Assembly: GCA_959347315.1 (NCBI GenBank)
Contig: OY365806.1
Coordinates: 25,691,516 to 25,755,515, forward strand
DNA from: Bimastos eiseni
Lineage: Eukaryota; Annelida; Clitellata; Crassiclitellata; Lumbricidae
Length of the DNA stretch: 64,000 nucleotides
Direction of reading: 5' to 3'
This document shows, piece after piece, positions 25,601 to 39,166 of this stretch. Within the stretch, counting starts at the first letter, position 1. Each line of letters starts with the position of its first letter. Position numbers and translations under genes: made by a program. Under the pieces are notes generated by a model. That model had not been told where the DNA came from. It saw only the letters and a program-made list of their open reading frames with translations, and made no database searches.

Positions 25601-28600
25601 AGGGATCGATTATGACCATGATTAGAACCGCATATGAATGTTGTCGAAGACAGTCCACTGTTGTGGAGTCGATTGAGGCACTTCGTGCTTTGTGCAGAAT
25701 CCAGTTGCATGTTGATTTATAAGTATACGCGCAAACGTTGTTTATTTAATTATGAGTGAACTAGCATAGATGGTCAATGACATAGATATTTGGAATTAAG
25801 AACAATAACTGGCGGCTGTTGTGTTATACGTCAAATTAAGTCCATAATTATTACGTCAAATTTAATATACATGTAGGTATTCATCACTGAGAATTGTGCG
25901 CATTAATAAAATTAATCTTGAGTGGATAGATTTGCTTGTAATTATTTTCTAATGCATTAAAGGTTGCAGAGGCAAGATAAAGTAAGAGTAAGCCCATCAA
26001 AACTGGATCCGCATGAAGGGTCTTGCAGAGAGACGAGGATAAGGTTTGTCCATGAGGACAGTGATTGCGGTCTTGGTTATCCCTCGCAGTTTAATAATTG
26101 GTGTTTAGTACTGAGAGAGATTTGAGAATTATTGGAACACGCAAAGTTCGTAGTTGGATAGTGAGTCGATCGCGTGAGTCGGATGAAAGCCGGCTGAGGC
26201 AACGACAACGGTATAGCCTGTTGATCATCGTCGACTTTTAAATAAACTGTTTATGAGACCGCGCCGCCTGACCTGCGTCGTGGGGCAGTGGTTGACTAGG
26301 AGCATCATTAGTCACTTTAGTCACTGTCATGACTCTTGGGTGAACCGCTAACACACGATCCTCAATCCCATCGTCTTCGTCTTGCCTATATCTAGTCATA
26401 TTCCGTCCATTAAACGATTTATTGCAAGGTACTGCTATCTATTTTACCTGGTCAAACTTTACGTATAAGAATTGAGCTTGTAATCTTACAACATTTTCGT
26501 CTACTGCATTGATTTGAGGTCACTGCAGTTAGTTGGTCTGCACAGTAGCTTTGTAAAGATAATAAAGATTTATTATTACTGCTTCAAATAAAGTTTGATT
26601 TAATCGACTTGTACTTTTCGAACACTATTTCCAACCGCCTGATGCATTCTCATTGCTAAAGGGGATGGTATAAATCCACAATATGGTTTTATTCCACGCT
26701 ATTTGCTGTTGTGATTTTCCAGTATTACATAGTATCTATTGTTGATAAATCACAACAGCATCGAATTTAACATTCCATGTATGCTAAAGCAAATAGTTCT
26801 CGAGTCACGTCACAGGCTGCAGGGGCTCAAAAGTATCGTGCATCAAGATTATGCAGAACCATAATTATTCTTGGAATTTTGTTCTAGAAAAGTTATCTAA
26901 GTTTTATGCCGAGATATATTGTAAAATATATTGCATGTTTCATAGTAATAACAGTTGCATAATAATAATAGAATGGACTCACCTACAGACCCAGGCGAAC
27001 CTGGTGTACCAGCATCCCCAGTGTCTCCGACGGGTCCAAGTGGACCAGCTTGCCCTTGGGGTCCTTGCTGACCCTGAGGGCCAGCCTGTCCAGGGTCTCC
27101 ACGAAGCCCAGCTGGACCTGGCTGACCAGCACTGCCTGGTGTTCCAGCAGAGCCTTTGTCTCCAGTGGCTCCGGTAGAACCTACTGCACCTGGCGAACCA
27201 ATTGGTCCGGAAGGCCCTAATGCCCCAGGTGATCCCGCCGGCCCAGTAGGTCCGGCAGCTCCAGACAATCCAGCTGCTCCTCTCGGTCCGGCCGGACCTC
27301 TTGGACCGGCAGGACCAGGGGTACCAATATCTCCAGCTGGTCCAGTTGACCCAGCAGGACCCTGATTTCCAGGGTTGCCCGATTGTCCGGGCGCCCCGGC
27401 CGGTCCCTGATTACCGGGATTCCCTGTAGGACCCTTTGGACCTGAAGCGCCTGGCTGTCCAGACTGCCCAATTTGACCAGGTTGCCCTGCATTACCTGGA
27501 GGGCCCTTGTCTCCTTGGGCACCCTGCGAACCAGCATTCCCTGCCTGACCGGCAGGCCCTGTGGGTCCCTTGTTACCTGGCGATCCGGCACTTCCCGCTA
27601 CCCCTTTGTCTCCGGCTAATCCTGCCGGTCCTGGACTGCCTATTGCACCGGAAGCTCCGGTTGATCCAGTATCTCCAGGTGTGCCTGTCGCACCTTGTGG
27701 TCCTGCTACTCCAGAAGGTCCCGTGGGTCCTTTATCCCCAGGATTGCCTGCTGCTCCGGTTGAACCCTTGTCTCCCGGCAGACCACGGTCTCCGGCTGGC
27801 CCTGCCGGACCAGGCAGTCCAGCTTGCCCAGTGTTTCCTTTGTCGCCAACCTGTCCCGACGGCCCCGGAGCTCCTTTATTTCCTGAAGGACCGGTGGGAC
27901 CTTTTGAGCCCTGGTCTCCTGTGGCGCCTGTGGCTCCCGTTCCACCCTGTGGACCTGGCGAGCCTGCAGGACCGGGTGATCCGGTACCACCCTGTGGTCC
28001 TTTCTGTCCGGCTGGTCCTTGTGCACCATTCTGACCTGGCGTACCAGCATCACCAACAAGACCTGGCTGGCCAGTAGCTCCAGGAGCCCCAGTGCCTCCT
28101 GTGGGACCAGTAGGTCCGCGGTCTCCAGGTTGACCAGCCGGACCAGCAGGTCCAGCGGGTCCTAAAACAAGAAAATTAAGTAAAATCTATATTTTTATAT
28201 CTTTTCGTGTCTTATTCTGGATAAATTGATGCTTGAAACGAGGCTCAGCAGCGTTACTGATTTCTGTTTTCCACGACAATGCATGCATAAAAAGAAAAGA
28301 GCATTTGATAAATTAATGTTATCATGTATTCACGTAATTTCCATATTATATTACATCAAAAGATACTATGCTATATTCTAGGGCATTATATTTTGCAAAA
28401 GAATACTAAGAAACAAAGCAATTATACTATTCAACGGTGATACAGACTGAAATTAACAATAATCATAATAGTGTTGCTATATAATACCAAGCCATGCTAT
28501 GTCCACTGCGTTCGATTCCATATTGAACATTATTTCACAACATTATCTAAACAATAATTAATATATTCTACAATATAAAGAGTTCGGAAAATAAAAACCA

Positions 28601-31600
28601 ATTGCTTCATTGACATGTAAACTAACAGGAGAGACACTGAAATATTCTCAGAAGACAAACGGTTCAAGAAACTCACCTATAGATCCCTGTGTACCAGGAG
28701 TTCCCGGCGTACCAGCATCTCCGGGCAGTCCGATAGGACCACTCGATCCAGTATCACCAGGTGCACCTGCAGACCCTGATGGCCCAGTGGGTCCTCTGTC
28801 CCCGGCTGGTCCTTGTGGACCTATCTGCCCTGCTGGACCTTGCGTTCCAGGACTTCCTTGTAATCCGGCAGCGCCTGCAGGACCAACGTCTCCCGGACTG
28901 CCCTTATCTCCAGTTGGTCCAGTTCCGCCAGTTGCGCCGGTGAATCCCACAGGTCCAGTCGGACCAGATGCACCCGGCGCGCCCCTCAGACCAGTCTGGC
29001 CCAATGCACCAGGTGAACCCTGGGTTCCGATGTCGCCCGGCTGACCAGCAGGGCCTGGTTGCCCTACTGCTCCAACGTCGCCTTTGAGACCGGGAGTCCC
29101 AGGGGTGCCAGATGAGCCAGTGTCACCTATAGAAAATAACGTGGGATCAATTATCGTAGCAGTATTTACGCACCATGAATTATACTACTTCCTGTTGTTT
29201 TCCTTTCACAATAACATGGTGATGAGAGGTCAATACCTTCATCAACAATGTTAACATCCTTAGAAATTGTACTAAACTAAACGTTATTAACGAGCGCGTA
29301 GCTAATTAACAGATTGTTTGATGAGCGTTAGCAAGTAAGCGAGTTATAGTAATGCCCAGTCACTAATAGAGCAATTACAAATTAAAATCAAGAGTACAAA
29401 ATGCCTGCAGTCTATGAACTAACAGAGCACCAGCATAACTAATGAAAATGCCATTACATGGTTCACATAATCGCCAGGCAGCTTGAAGTCTGAGCTAGCA
29501 TACCTGCTTGACCAATGTCTCCCTGTGGTCCAGCGGGTCCAGGCTGACCTAGGTCTCCTGGAAGTCCAGCCGGTCCAGCTGCACCCAATGCACCTGGGTT
29601 ACCTGTAGCTCCTCTGTCCCCTGGTAACCCAACTGGGCCCCGAATACCAGCTGGTCCTACAAAAGAAAGGTATGCATGAATAGCAACTGGTCTAATGTTT
29701 AAATCTAAATCCATTTATATTCTGCCTCAATGCCACATTTAAAATTAAAGAATGCCAGACAGTTGTCCATTAGAAAAATCAGGCAGCTTTTATCAAATAA
29801 AACTAAAATGGCGATATGTAAATGAGATGTATATATGCATACACAGTATGTAATAAGCTTAAATATGGGTGCATATTGAATGCTTACACGCCTGGACGGA
29901 GAAAAGAAAGGAGAAAGATACCTAATGAAAAAAAACGATATAGGCCTAAGTAGAATATACATGTTGCAACAGCTGCTGTCATCTAAGAGCCAAGTTTGGA
30001 AATTTAAATAAAATATAAGGAACACATTACAGAAGTAAATAAAACAAATCGTGTCCGTGATGTTCAAAATCCACAATTACCTTGTGATCCCGCAGGTCCC
30101 GCTGGTCCCGCTGGACCCCTATCTCCAGTAGCTCCAGTGTCACCGGGAAGTCCTTGCGTTCCAGCAGGTCCCTGTGATCCAGCTGGCCCAGTATCCCCCG
30201 ATGCTCCGGCAGGTCCCGTAGGACCTGGAGACCCTTTGTCTCCAGTCGCTCCAGGGGTTCCAGCTGTTCCTGCATCTCCCGGCAGTCCTATGTCACCAGT
30301 AGGTCCCACATTACCTGTGGCGCCTTGTGAGCCTTTATCTCCAGCTGGCCCTGTTGGCCCTGGAAGTCCACGATCTCCTGCTAGACCAGTTGGTCCTTTG
30401 GGCCCCTGGATACCTTTATCTCCAATTGGGCCAGCAGGTCCCGGCTGGCCAGATGATCCTGTGAAACCTGGGGTACCTTTCAAACCCTGTATTCCGGATG
30501 GTCCAGCTGGTCCTTGAGTTCCTTTGTCTCCTGGTGGGCCGACGTCTCCTTGCGGACCTATTGGTCCAGCCTGGCCACTTGGTCCTGAAGCACCTGTGGC
30601 GCCCGTTGCACCAACCAAACCAGGTCCACCTACAGGTCCAATGATGCCAGGAGTTCCTGGGTTTCCTGTTCAACAAATCACTCACCCTGAATTATGCATG
30701 TAACTATGTGTGCACGTACGTGCGACACGTACGTGCTACTTACGTAAGTAGGCTTAATATGTATGCATGCATGTACCTAATCGTGCATGCATGCACTCAT
30801 TAAGGCACGCACAAATGCACAGAAGCGCAATAACGCCAACATGTATAAAATATTATACATATATATCATATGCATATGTATATTTAATGTATGTATATAA
30901 TTTGCGTGTGCGCCTGTGTGTATCGAAAGATTTTAACTTATAACGACTTCTGTCAAAAAGCAAAATCTCAGAGCATGATTCCGTTAAAGCTGTAAACTGC
31001 TCAACTTTATTTAAGCTGAAGACATTTCTTGAGCTCACTCGAATAGTTAATTAAGAAATAGTCATTAGTACAAAACAGACGCCCACTCTTCAAAAACAAT
31101 ACATGCAAAACGGATAGGAAAACCCACAATGTCAGTAAAATATTGAAATAGTAACGGCATAAATATAAACTCCAGTTATACTCATAGAGTTTGTATTCTC
31201 AGCAGGATATTGCATAATGACTTAAAGCTGAATATTGTTGGTGATAATAGTTTGAAGACACTCCATAAAATGGTTTACTTATGGCAACATTTTTTCAAAC
31301 AACGTTGTTTTCACTGCATAGATCAGGTAAAGAAAAACGACTGCTATTCTAAAACTTGGATTTTAGTAGATTTACAAACATAAATTGCAGATTAAATATT
31401 ATGAAATTGCTCCTCTTTGAGTTCACTGCCGCCCATTTGTGTTATATCGTTTGAGACAAAATAACATTTGCAAACTGTGCTATTTAAGTACGGAAAAAAG
31501 CACTGAACATGATGCGGTGTCTACCTGAAGGACCAGCAGGTCCAGATGGACCTTTGTCACCAGTTGGTCCTTTAGATCCAGTCTGACCTTTGGTCCCAGC

Positions 31601-34600
31601 CGGTCCAATTGATCCAGCCGGCCCAGTCGGACCCTGAGTACCTTTATCGCCCTGGGCTCCCGGTGTTCCTGCAGTTCCAGCGGGTCCAATATCACCCGTT
31701 GGACCCTTTGGTCCTTGCGGACCTTGCTGGCCAGTTGGTCCCTGTGGTCCGGCGGCTCCCATTGATCCAGGCTGACCAGTTGGTCCTCGGTCTCCTTGTG
31801 CCCCAGGAGTTCCGGCGTTGCCGTTTCTTCCGGGTAGTCCAGCTGGTCCAGTTGATCCTGTGTCACCCGGTGAACCGTTCCTTCCTGGATTTCCCGCAGG
31901 ACCTGCTGGTCCAGCGGGACCTGACGATCCAGTGGCTCCCTGTGAACCTCTTAGTCCTGCTGGTCCTTGTGACCCAGCTTGACCAGCAGATCCTGGTGCA
32001 CATCAAGAAATGAACGGTTGAAACGCAAATATTGTTCAAAAGGAATTCTACGGCTGCTCAGACGGATTACATAGACACCTTAATGTACGTACAGTGTAAG
32101 AGAGATAATGGCCACACTGGCAAATAAGCAATGCCTGAATTGTCCATTAGAATAACACCACAGCTTGTATAAAATAAAACTAAGTAGCGCTATGTAAATA
32201 AAATAGGGCCTATTCTGAATAAATGAATGGAATGAATGAATGAACGAACGAACATTTGTCACGAAGTAACTCCATCATATCGCTGGTTAGACTACAACAG
32301 TCTGGAATATGAGGAGCAGCAACTGCCGTTTAAAAATTCCTACTTAGACTGACCAAAAGACTGATGCATTAATTGTAAGACGAACAAAAAAATTGCAAGA
32401 TAATTAGTAGGACTTGAACCTCACATGTTGAACTTTACACTTATAAAAGTCTTGCCGGTCGGATTGCCATATGACACTGCTGATGCGCGTAAATTTGCAG
32501 CCGATGTATAGAAGAGGGCATTGGAAGCGGTGGTGCTGATCTCGGCTACAATCGAAGGTAAACCTTTCATGGAAGTAAATATCTGCTGAAGTCTCAGTTC
32601 AAATTAGCCCAGAAGATCTTAAAAATAGGTGTGTTTATAATAAAATATCATGAAGAGAAAAGGTCTTGCGGCTTGAGAAAACTAACAGATTTACATTAAT
32701 AACGAATCAATGCATGACTGAACGACACAGTTAAAAAAGTGAAACTGTCTGCTAACCTGGTGGTCCAGCGCTTCCGGCTGGTCCTTGTGCTCCTGCATCC
32801 CCTGGTGGTCCTTGAGAACCCTGAGTTCCTTTGTCTCCCTGGAGACCAAGAGGGCCTGGCGATCCAATTGGCCCAGCTGCTCCAGGCTGACCGCGATCTC
32901 CAGCCGGACCTAAGGGTCCTGGTAAACCAGCTGATCCTGGCTGCCCTGACGGTCCTCTGTGTTAGCAATACATTTCACGTCATGGAAATTAAATGATCCA
33001 ATTTTTGCTTAGGTACATAATAAATTTTACGACTTAAGCAATTCTTTATACAATTTTGGTACCCTCAAGAAAACAAAATTCGTCTCCTGTAGGTCTAGTT
33101 GTCCCGGCTGCACCAGCCGGGTCTATCTGTTCGGTTAAAGCAACCCCAGAATTAATTAATTAGTTTTAGGACTGCTCTAATTATACGCTACTTAACAAAA
33201 ATAATAAATAGATTAATAATTATCCTGGACCAACCAAAGTGTTGTAACTGAGGGTTCTAACTCAGCACTGGATTCTTCGACTGATTAGTCAAATGATGTT
33301 TAAGATACGTAGGAGTCAAAATCATAATCCGTCAGTTCGGTCATATATCGGAAAATTCGTAACAAATCAGAAGTGAGAGCTGGGCTACGGTGAAGTAAAT
33401 GCCTTTAGATTGACAAGACATGTGTTAAAAGTTAATGAATACAACATTGGAAAATAATGCTGATCATGAGATGCCTTTCTAAGTCAATCAATCAATAGGG
33501 CCTAGACTTGATCTATTGATTCAATCACCAGATGTTCGCTGATCGACTGAGTTGGCCTCATTAACTGACTAATTACCTGCGTTATTGTTTATTTAGTTTT
33601 AAAGCACTATAAGTAGGGCCTAATTGTCAGCGAACCCAAAAAGTGAACCAACTCAAGAACGAACTCATAGGAAATAACAGATAAATAAAAACATATTTGA
33701 TTTGATATCTAACCTGATGATCAGACCAGACTAAATCTAATTAAATCTAGCAATATCATCACCGCCTCTGAGTTGATATCTTTAAAGGGCGCTAGATAAG
33801 TGTTCGATTACATCACTAGCCAAGCATTCTGTATTAGTCTGCACTTTGGTCCTTGATCACTAGCATAAGGCACGATCGTCAATTGATTGTTGCCAACTAA
33901 AATCTTCGCACATCATTCACAGTCAGTTTATCTGATTCTAGCAACTGATATATCACCAGACATTTCATGCATAAAGTATCAAACAGTTGGTCCTTACTTA
34001 TCACCGGCTGGACCCGATGGACCCGATGGTCCAGTCGGCCCAGGGCCTCCAGTGTTGCCTACTTGTCCAGGAGGCCCACTTTGGGCTGACTGTCCTGTAG
34101 GACCTTTCAAACCCTTGGCCCCTAATGGTCCAGTTGGTCCACTAATTCCAGCTGGGCCTTGAGTTCCCTTGTCGCCGGTTGGACCAGTTGGTCCAGATAG
34201 ACCTAAAACAAGACATGAGAAGCAAATGAAATGGTAGCCAAGAACCGGAGCCTCAAGTAGCATGCATATCTTTTGTGGGATACTCTTAATTCTACATGTC
34301 CATGCTAATGACTTTGACACTTGTGCTCTAAGCTCGCTACAACTCATACAGGTTTCTAACGGTACCGCTAATTTCACGTTTAGGCCTACCTTGTTATTTC
34401 CAGTAAACAGTTTCAACCGTCGCTGATGAATAAGGGGATATAGGGGCGTTAATCCCTCTGAGTGATGGAGGCAAACCCCTGTCGCCAGTGTTAGCAAGGC
34501 AAGATATTCCACTAAGACTAAAAAATTATCCCCCTACCTGAAATTGGAGGCATTTGCCTCAGGACCCCCTATGTGGATGCCTCTGATGGGATAGCTCAAG

Positions 34601-37600
34601 TGTTTCCAAATAGGTTTCGCGGATTTTTACTGTTGACAGTTAACGTTCACTGTTGTATAGGCCTAGACGCTGCTTTTTAAAGTCTGTTGTATATCACTCA
34701 GTCCTTCTGCAGCTTCTGCAGAAATCGTTCACCATTCTTCATACATGTTGTTATGCACATTCTGCTAAAAACTCGTTCCAGAAGCTTCCTTTGTGCTGGG
34801 TCCACTAGTTGGAATCACGGTATCACCTGTGGCTTTTGAGCTACTCAATCAATCCAATCTACAGCACATTCTTTACACGCACTTGTGGAAGGAAATAATT
34901 CTTACAAAGTACAATATGAGGCATGTTTCTTGTGGAAGTTCTATGCGTGTGTTATTGGTAGCGAGAATTTGTCGAGTTGGCTCCTCAGATAATAGTATGC
35001 ATAATCAAGAATGTGAAATTGATTGCTAACTAAATACTTTGCAACGTTATCATAGAAGACCTCAATTGATTTCATACATCTGTTCACTGTGCCTTCATTT
35101 CTCGGCTACTTAGGCGACCCTCTGACACTTCAGTGAAACATTTAATGCGACCTCCTTTGTCCTCCTTTATGGCTCTCTGTGTCCTGCTTTGGACACGCAT
35201 TTATATAACGACCCAATGTACACAAGGCGTACACGTAAATGAACACCAGTTCACCTATGAAGTCGAAGGCAAGTTGACAGGTCAGTTCATACATTTAAGA
35301 GACTAAGTCATTTGGTAATTAAGGAACCTTCTGCTCCATGTCTTGTTTCATATGCTATTGGTCCAATTTCTGTTTAGCAGCGTTCCACATCATTTCTGCT
35401 AACATTCTGGAGTTGTGGTTTATATAAATATCTAAGCTTGCATATTTGCAAATTACAATTACTAATATGAATGTTAAAATAGTGCATGTTTTACCTGACT
35501 GTCCTCGCTGCCCCTGTGATCCTTGCTGGCCTTTAAGACCTTTTGGGCCAGCATCACCTGCTGGTCCTGTAAAGCCAGTGCTTCCTGTCGATCCCTGAGG
35601 TCCTGGATCACCAACAGGCCCAACACTTCCAGGTTGACCCCTTGGTCCGGCTGCACCTGACTGACCTTTATCACCAACTGGTCCAATGGGTCCTGATGGT
35701 CCAGTAGGACCAGCTGGCCCTGAAGCTCCAGCTGGACCTAGAGGTCCTTGAGATCCTGCTTGACCTGGTGTACCGGCCGGTCCAGGTGCACCTTTGGGAC
35801 CAGCATTGCCAGGTGTGCCCGCAGCTCCGGCTTGCCCGGTGGGACCTTTGTTCCCCTGTGGGCCGGAGTCGCCTGGAATTCCTTGCGGACCAGCTGATCC
35901 AGCTACACCCTTGTCACCAGCAGCTCCAGGAGATCCTGCTGTACCAGGTGATCCAATATCCCCACGAGGACCCTGCGGTCCGGCTGGTCCAGGAGGTCCT
36001 TTATCGCCCTGTGACCCTATAACTCCATTCTGTCCAGCTGCTCCAGCAGGCCCGGCAGGTCCGGGTTGTCCTTTAGGTCCTTGATTGCCTGGTTGTCCGC
36101 TGCTGCCAATTAGTCCTGATGGACCGCGATCTCCCGATGGACCTGGGAGACCGGGCGACCCGGTGCTACCAGTGCCTCCAACAGTTCCAGGTGCTCCTAC
36201 ATCTCCGGGCGATCCACTGCTACCAGTGCTACCGCGATCTCCCGGTAGTCCTTGAGGTCCTGTTGGTCCTTGAGCTCCTCGGTCGCCTGCCAGTCCAACA
36301 CTACCAGTTGGTCCTGTGGAACCTGTGAAGCCCACTGCTCCTGTTGGTCCCTTGTCCCCCTGGGCCCCTGGTGATCCCGGCGTTCCTGAAAAAGCCAGAA
36401 GACTGTTAATGAAAGCGCTACATCATCGACCAAAGACAACTGCTTACAAGTTGTTCATTCTACAATTCATTAACTAACTCATTCAATAGTTCATACATTT
36501 ATTGAGTTCTATGTTTGAGCATTAAATGATGTTATTATTTATTAAAATAATTACTAGTATATAGCCATTTCACCTGTAAGGAACAAAGCAAAAATGGCTA
36601 TAAAATATAGTGACTAAAATTGAGATTGTAATACAACAATTAATTATTCAGCTCTATTCTTCTGACAAAAGCAGAGGCTTGTTAACACATTAACGACAAG
36701 CATTTACTAAGAGTGAGAAACCAATTAAGCTCGTCGTTGAAGCGTTTAGCATCTGCATTAAAATACAGTATCAATATATTTTAATTTAAAGCGCTGCGTG
36801 GATTATGTTAATCACTAAGCATAGATTGGTCTTCTTACCAGATAATCCTGGTTGCCCAGTTGATCCCTGCTGTCCAGTAGGCCCTTTGCTTCCGGCTGTT
36901 CCTGGGTCACCCGTTGCTCCCTGAGGTCCTGCCGGTCCTCTGGAGCCAGGTGATCCCTGAGGTCCTTGTTGCCCTGGTTGACCTGGAGATCCAGAAGTTC
37001 CTGGATCTCCAGTTAAGCCTCTGTCCCCTGCAGGTCCCGATGGTCCTGTCGGACCTGGGAGACCAGGCTGACCGATGCTGCCTGTTGGTCCTGCTGGACC
37101 AGTTGGGCCGAGAGCGCCATTCTGACCAGCCTGGCCAAGTGGCCCGGTAGGTCCTTTCTGTCCGGCTGGACCAGCTGGTCCACTCTGTCCAAGTTGGCCG
37201 TTGGCTCCTGGTGGGCCGGCGGGACCGGCCGGGCCAGGTTGTCCTCGATCGCCTGGAGATCCCGCTGGTCCTGCCGGGCCTTGCAATCCCTTATCGCCTG
37301 CAGATCCTTGAGGCCCCTGTGGGCCCTGGGCTCCTCGATCTCCCGGTGAACCGACTGCTCCAGGAAGTCCTTGGCTACCTAAAAACAGTATGAAATTCTC
37401 ACGACGTAAGGCTAAATAAAGTCTGATTCAATCTCATCCAATCCATATACTTCTGCAGTTGCGTCGTCATAATGCAAGCATCGTCAATCGATGATTATAA
37501 TTTCTGATGAAGCCTCAGCGAAAGAGTCAAAATCCAGACCCACAGACGAAATGCCAGAGATCAAGGAAACCAGAGATGAAACTACGAAGAGTTAACGCAC

Positions 37601-39052
37601 AGTTATAATTGCGGAGACTTAATTTGTTAGGCCCACTTAATGTAACTGTTAACTTTTCATATTGATGAACAGAATTTTAAAAGGAAATTTTATAGTTTCA
37701 CATGTTTAACAGTTTTACAGTATTACAGTTTAACCAAAATTAAAAACATTTCAGAATATTGCTTCGGATTCTGAGACATTTGAAGTTCAAAATGTGAAAT
37801 AGCTTGTAAATTACATAGAATCGATACCGCCAGAGATAATTCATGCATTCACTGACATGCCTTTGTTGCGGGAGAATGAAGCTAATCTAAGTAATCATTG
37901 TATTATTATCATTATTATAAAAATTACCTGGATTTCCAGATGTTCCAGCTGGACCTTTGTCCCCTTGCAATCCTGGCGTTCCTCGATCTCCAGACGGTCC
38001 GCTTGGTCCAGCAGGTCCAGCAACTCCATTAACCCCACTTGGACCAGTGGGACCGCGATCCCCTGGTTGTCCTGCGCTGCCTGCCTGGCCAGGGTTTCCG
38101 GGTGTACCAATATCTCCACGAGGTCCTGCACTTCCTTGTGGGCCTTGAGCGCCAGGCGTTCCAGCCGCCCCGGTTTGTCCTGCGGGTCCAACTGCACCAA
38201 CACTTCCAGGTAGTCCTGCATCACCGATGTCTCCTGAAGGACCACTTGCTCCAGCCGAACCTGGAATGAGACGGAACTTGCCACGATGTAGCCAAGATGA
38301 GCTTACCCAATCTAAGCCCATAAAATCTAATCTACTATGTCTGATCTCATATGATCTGTTGTAATCACTCGAACGAATCTAACCCATTATATCTTACCAA
38401 ATCTTTATTCTCTAGACGTTTGCAATGATATTCTTGACATATTCAAGACATCGTAGATGGATTACTGCAAGGCGAGACAACAGTAAAGTGATCGTATTTG
38501 CTCTGTTGTAATTACAACAGATGATTTTCATTTATCCTTTGCAAATGCTTTATTTTTACTTCTGTCCTATTTTATTCAATGTAATTTGATCTTTGCTCAC
38601 CTGCATTTCCCGGTGCTCCAGCCGGTCCTACATCTCCGGATGATCCGGGGCTACCGGTTGGTCCTCTGTCCCCTGCCGGACCAATGGGTCCGGGTTGACC
38701 TGGTGAACCATTGGCTCCAGGAGAGCCTTGAATTCCAGGGGATCCCAGTGCTCCGGCATTACCCGCTGGACCCTTATCGCCTTGCTGTCCTTTCTGACCT
38801 GATGCTCCTTTGTCGCCCTGAGGTCCAGCTGGCCCAAGAGGACCGGCTGGGCCTGGATTACCAGTGGCACCATTTTGCCCAGGAGTGCCTGTTAGGGAAA
38901 TACAGAATAATAGTGTAGAGAGTATTCCGCGTTTGAATGGCTTTCGTGTAAATTCCCATATGCACACATTAGCACAAGAACGTAAAACTCACATACACAC
39001 AAGCATGTAGACAGACAAGCCTTCATACACACACACACAAACATACATACAT

Positions 39053-39090
<38 letters not shown>

Positions 39091-39095
39091 ATATA

Positions 39096-39166
<71 letters not shown>

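Noticed and set aside
24796..26982. Boundary between two separate collagen genes in the longest intron
   Set aside because: No stop exon, anchor exon or signal-peptide exon is visible, and the flanking exons are both in phase 1.
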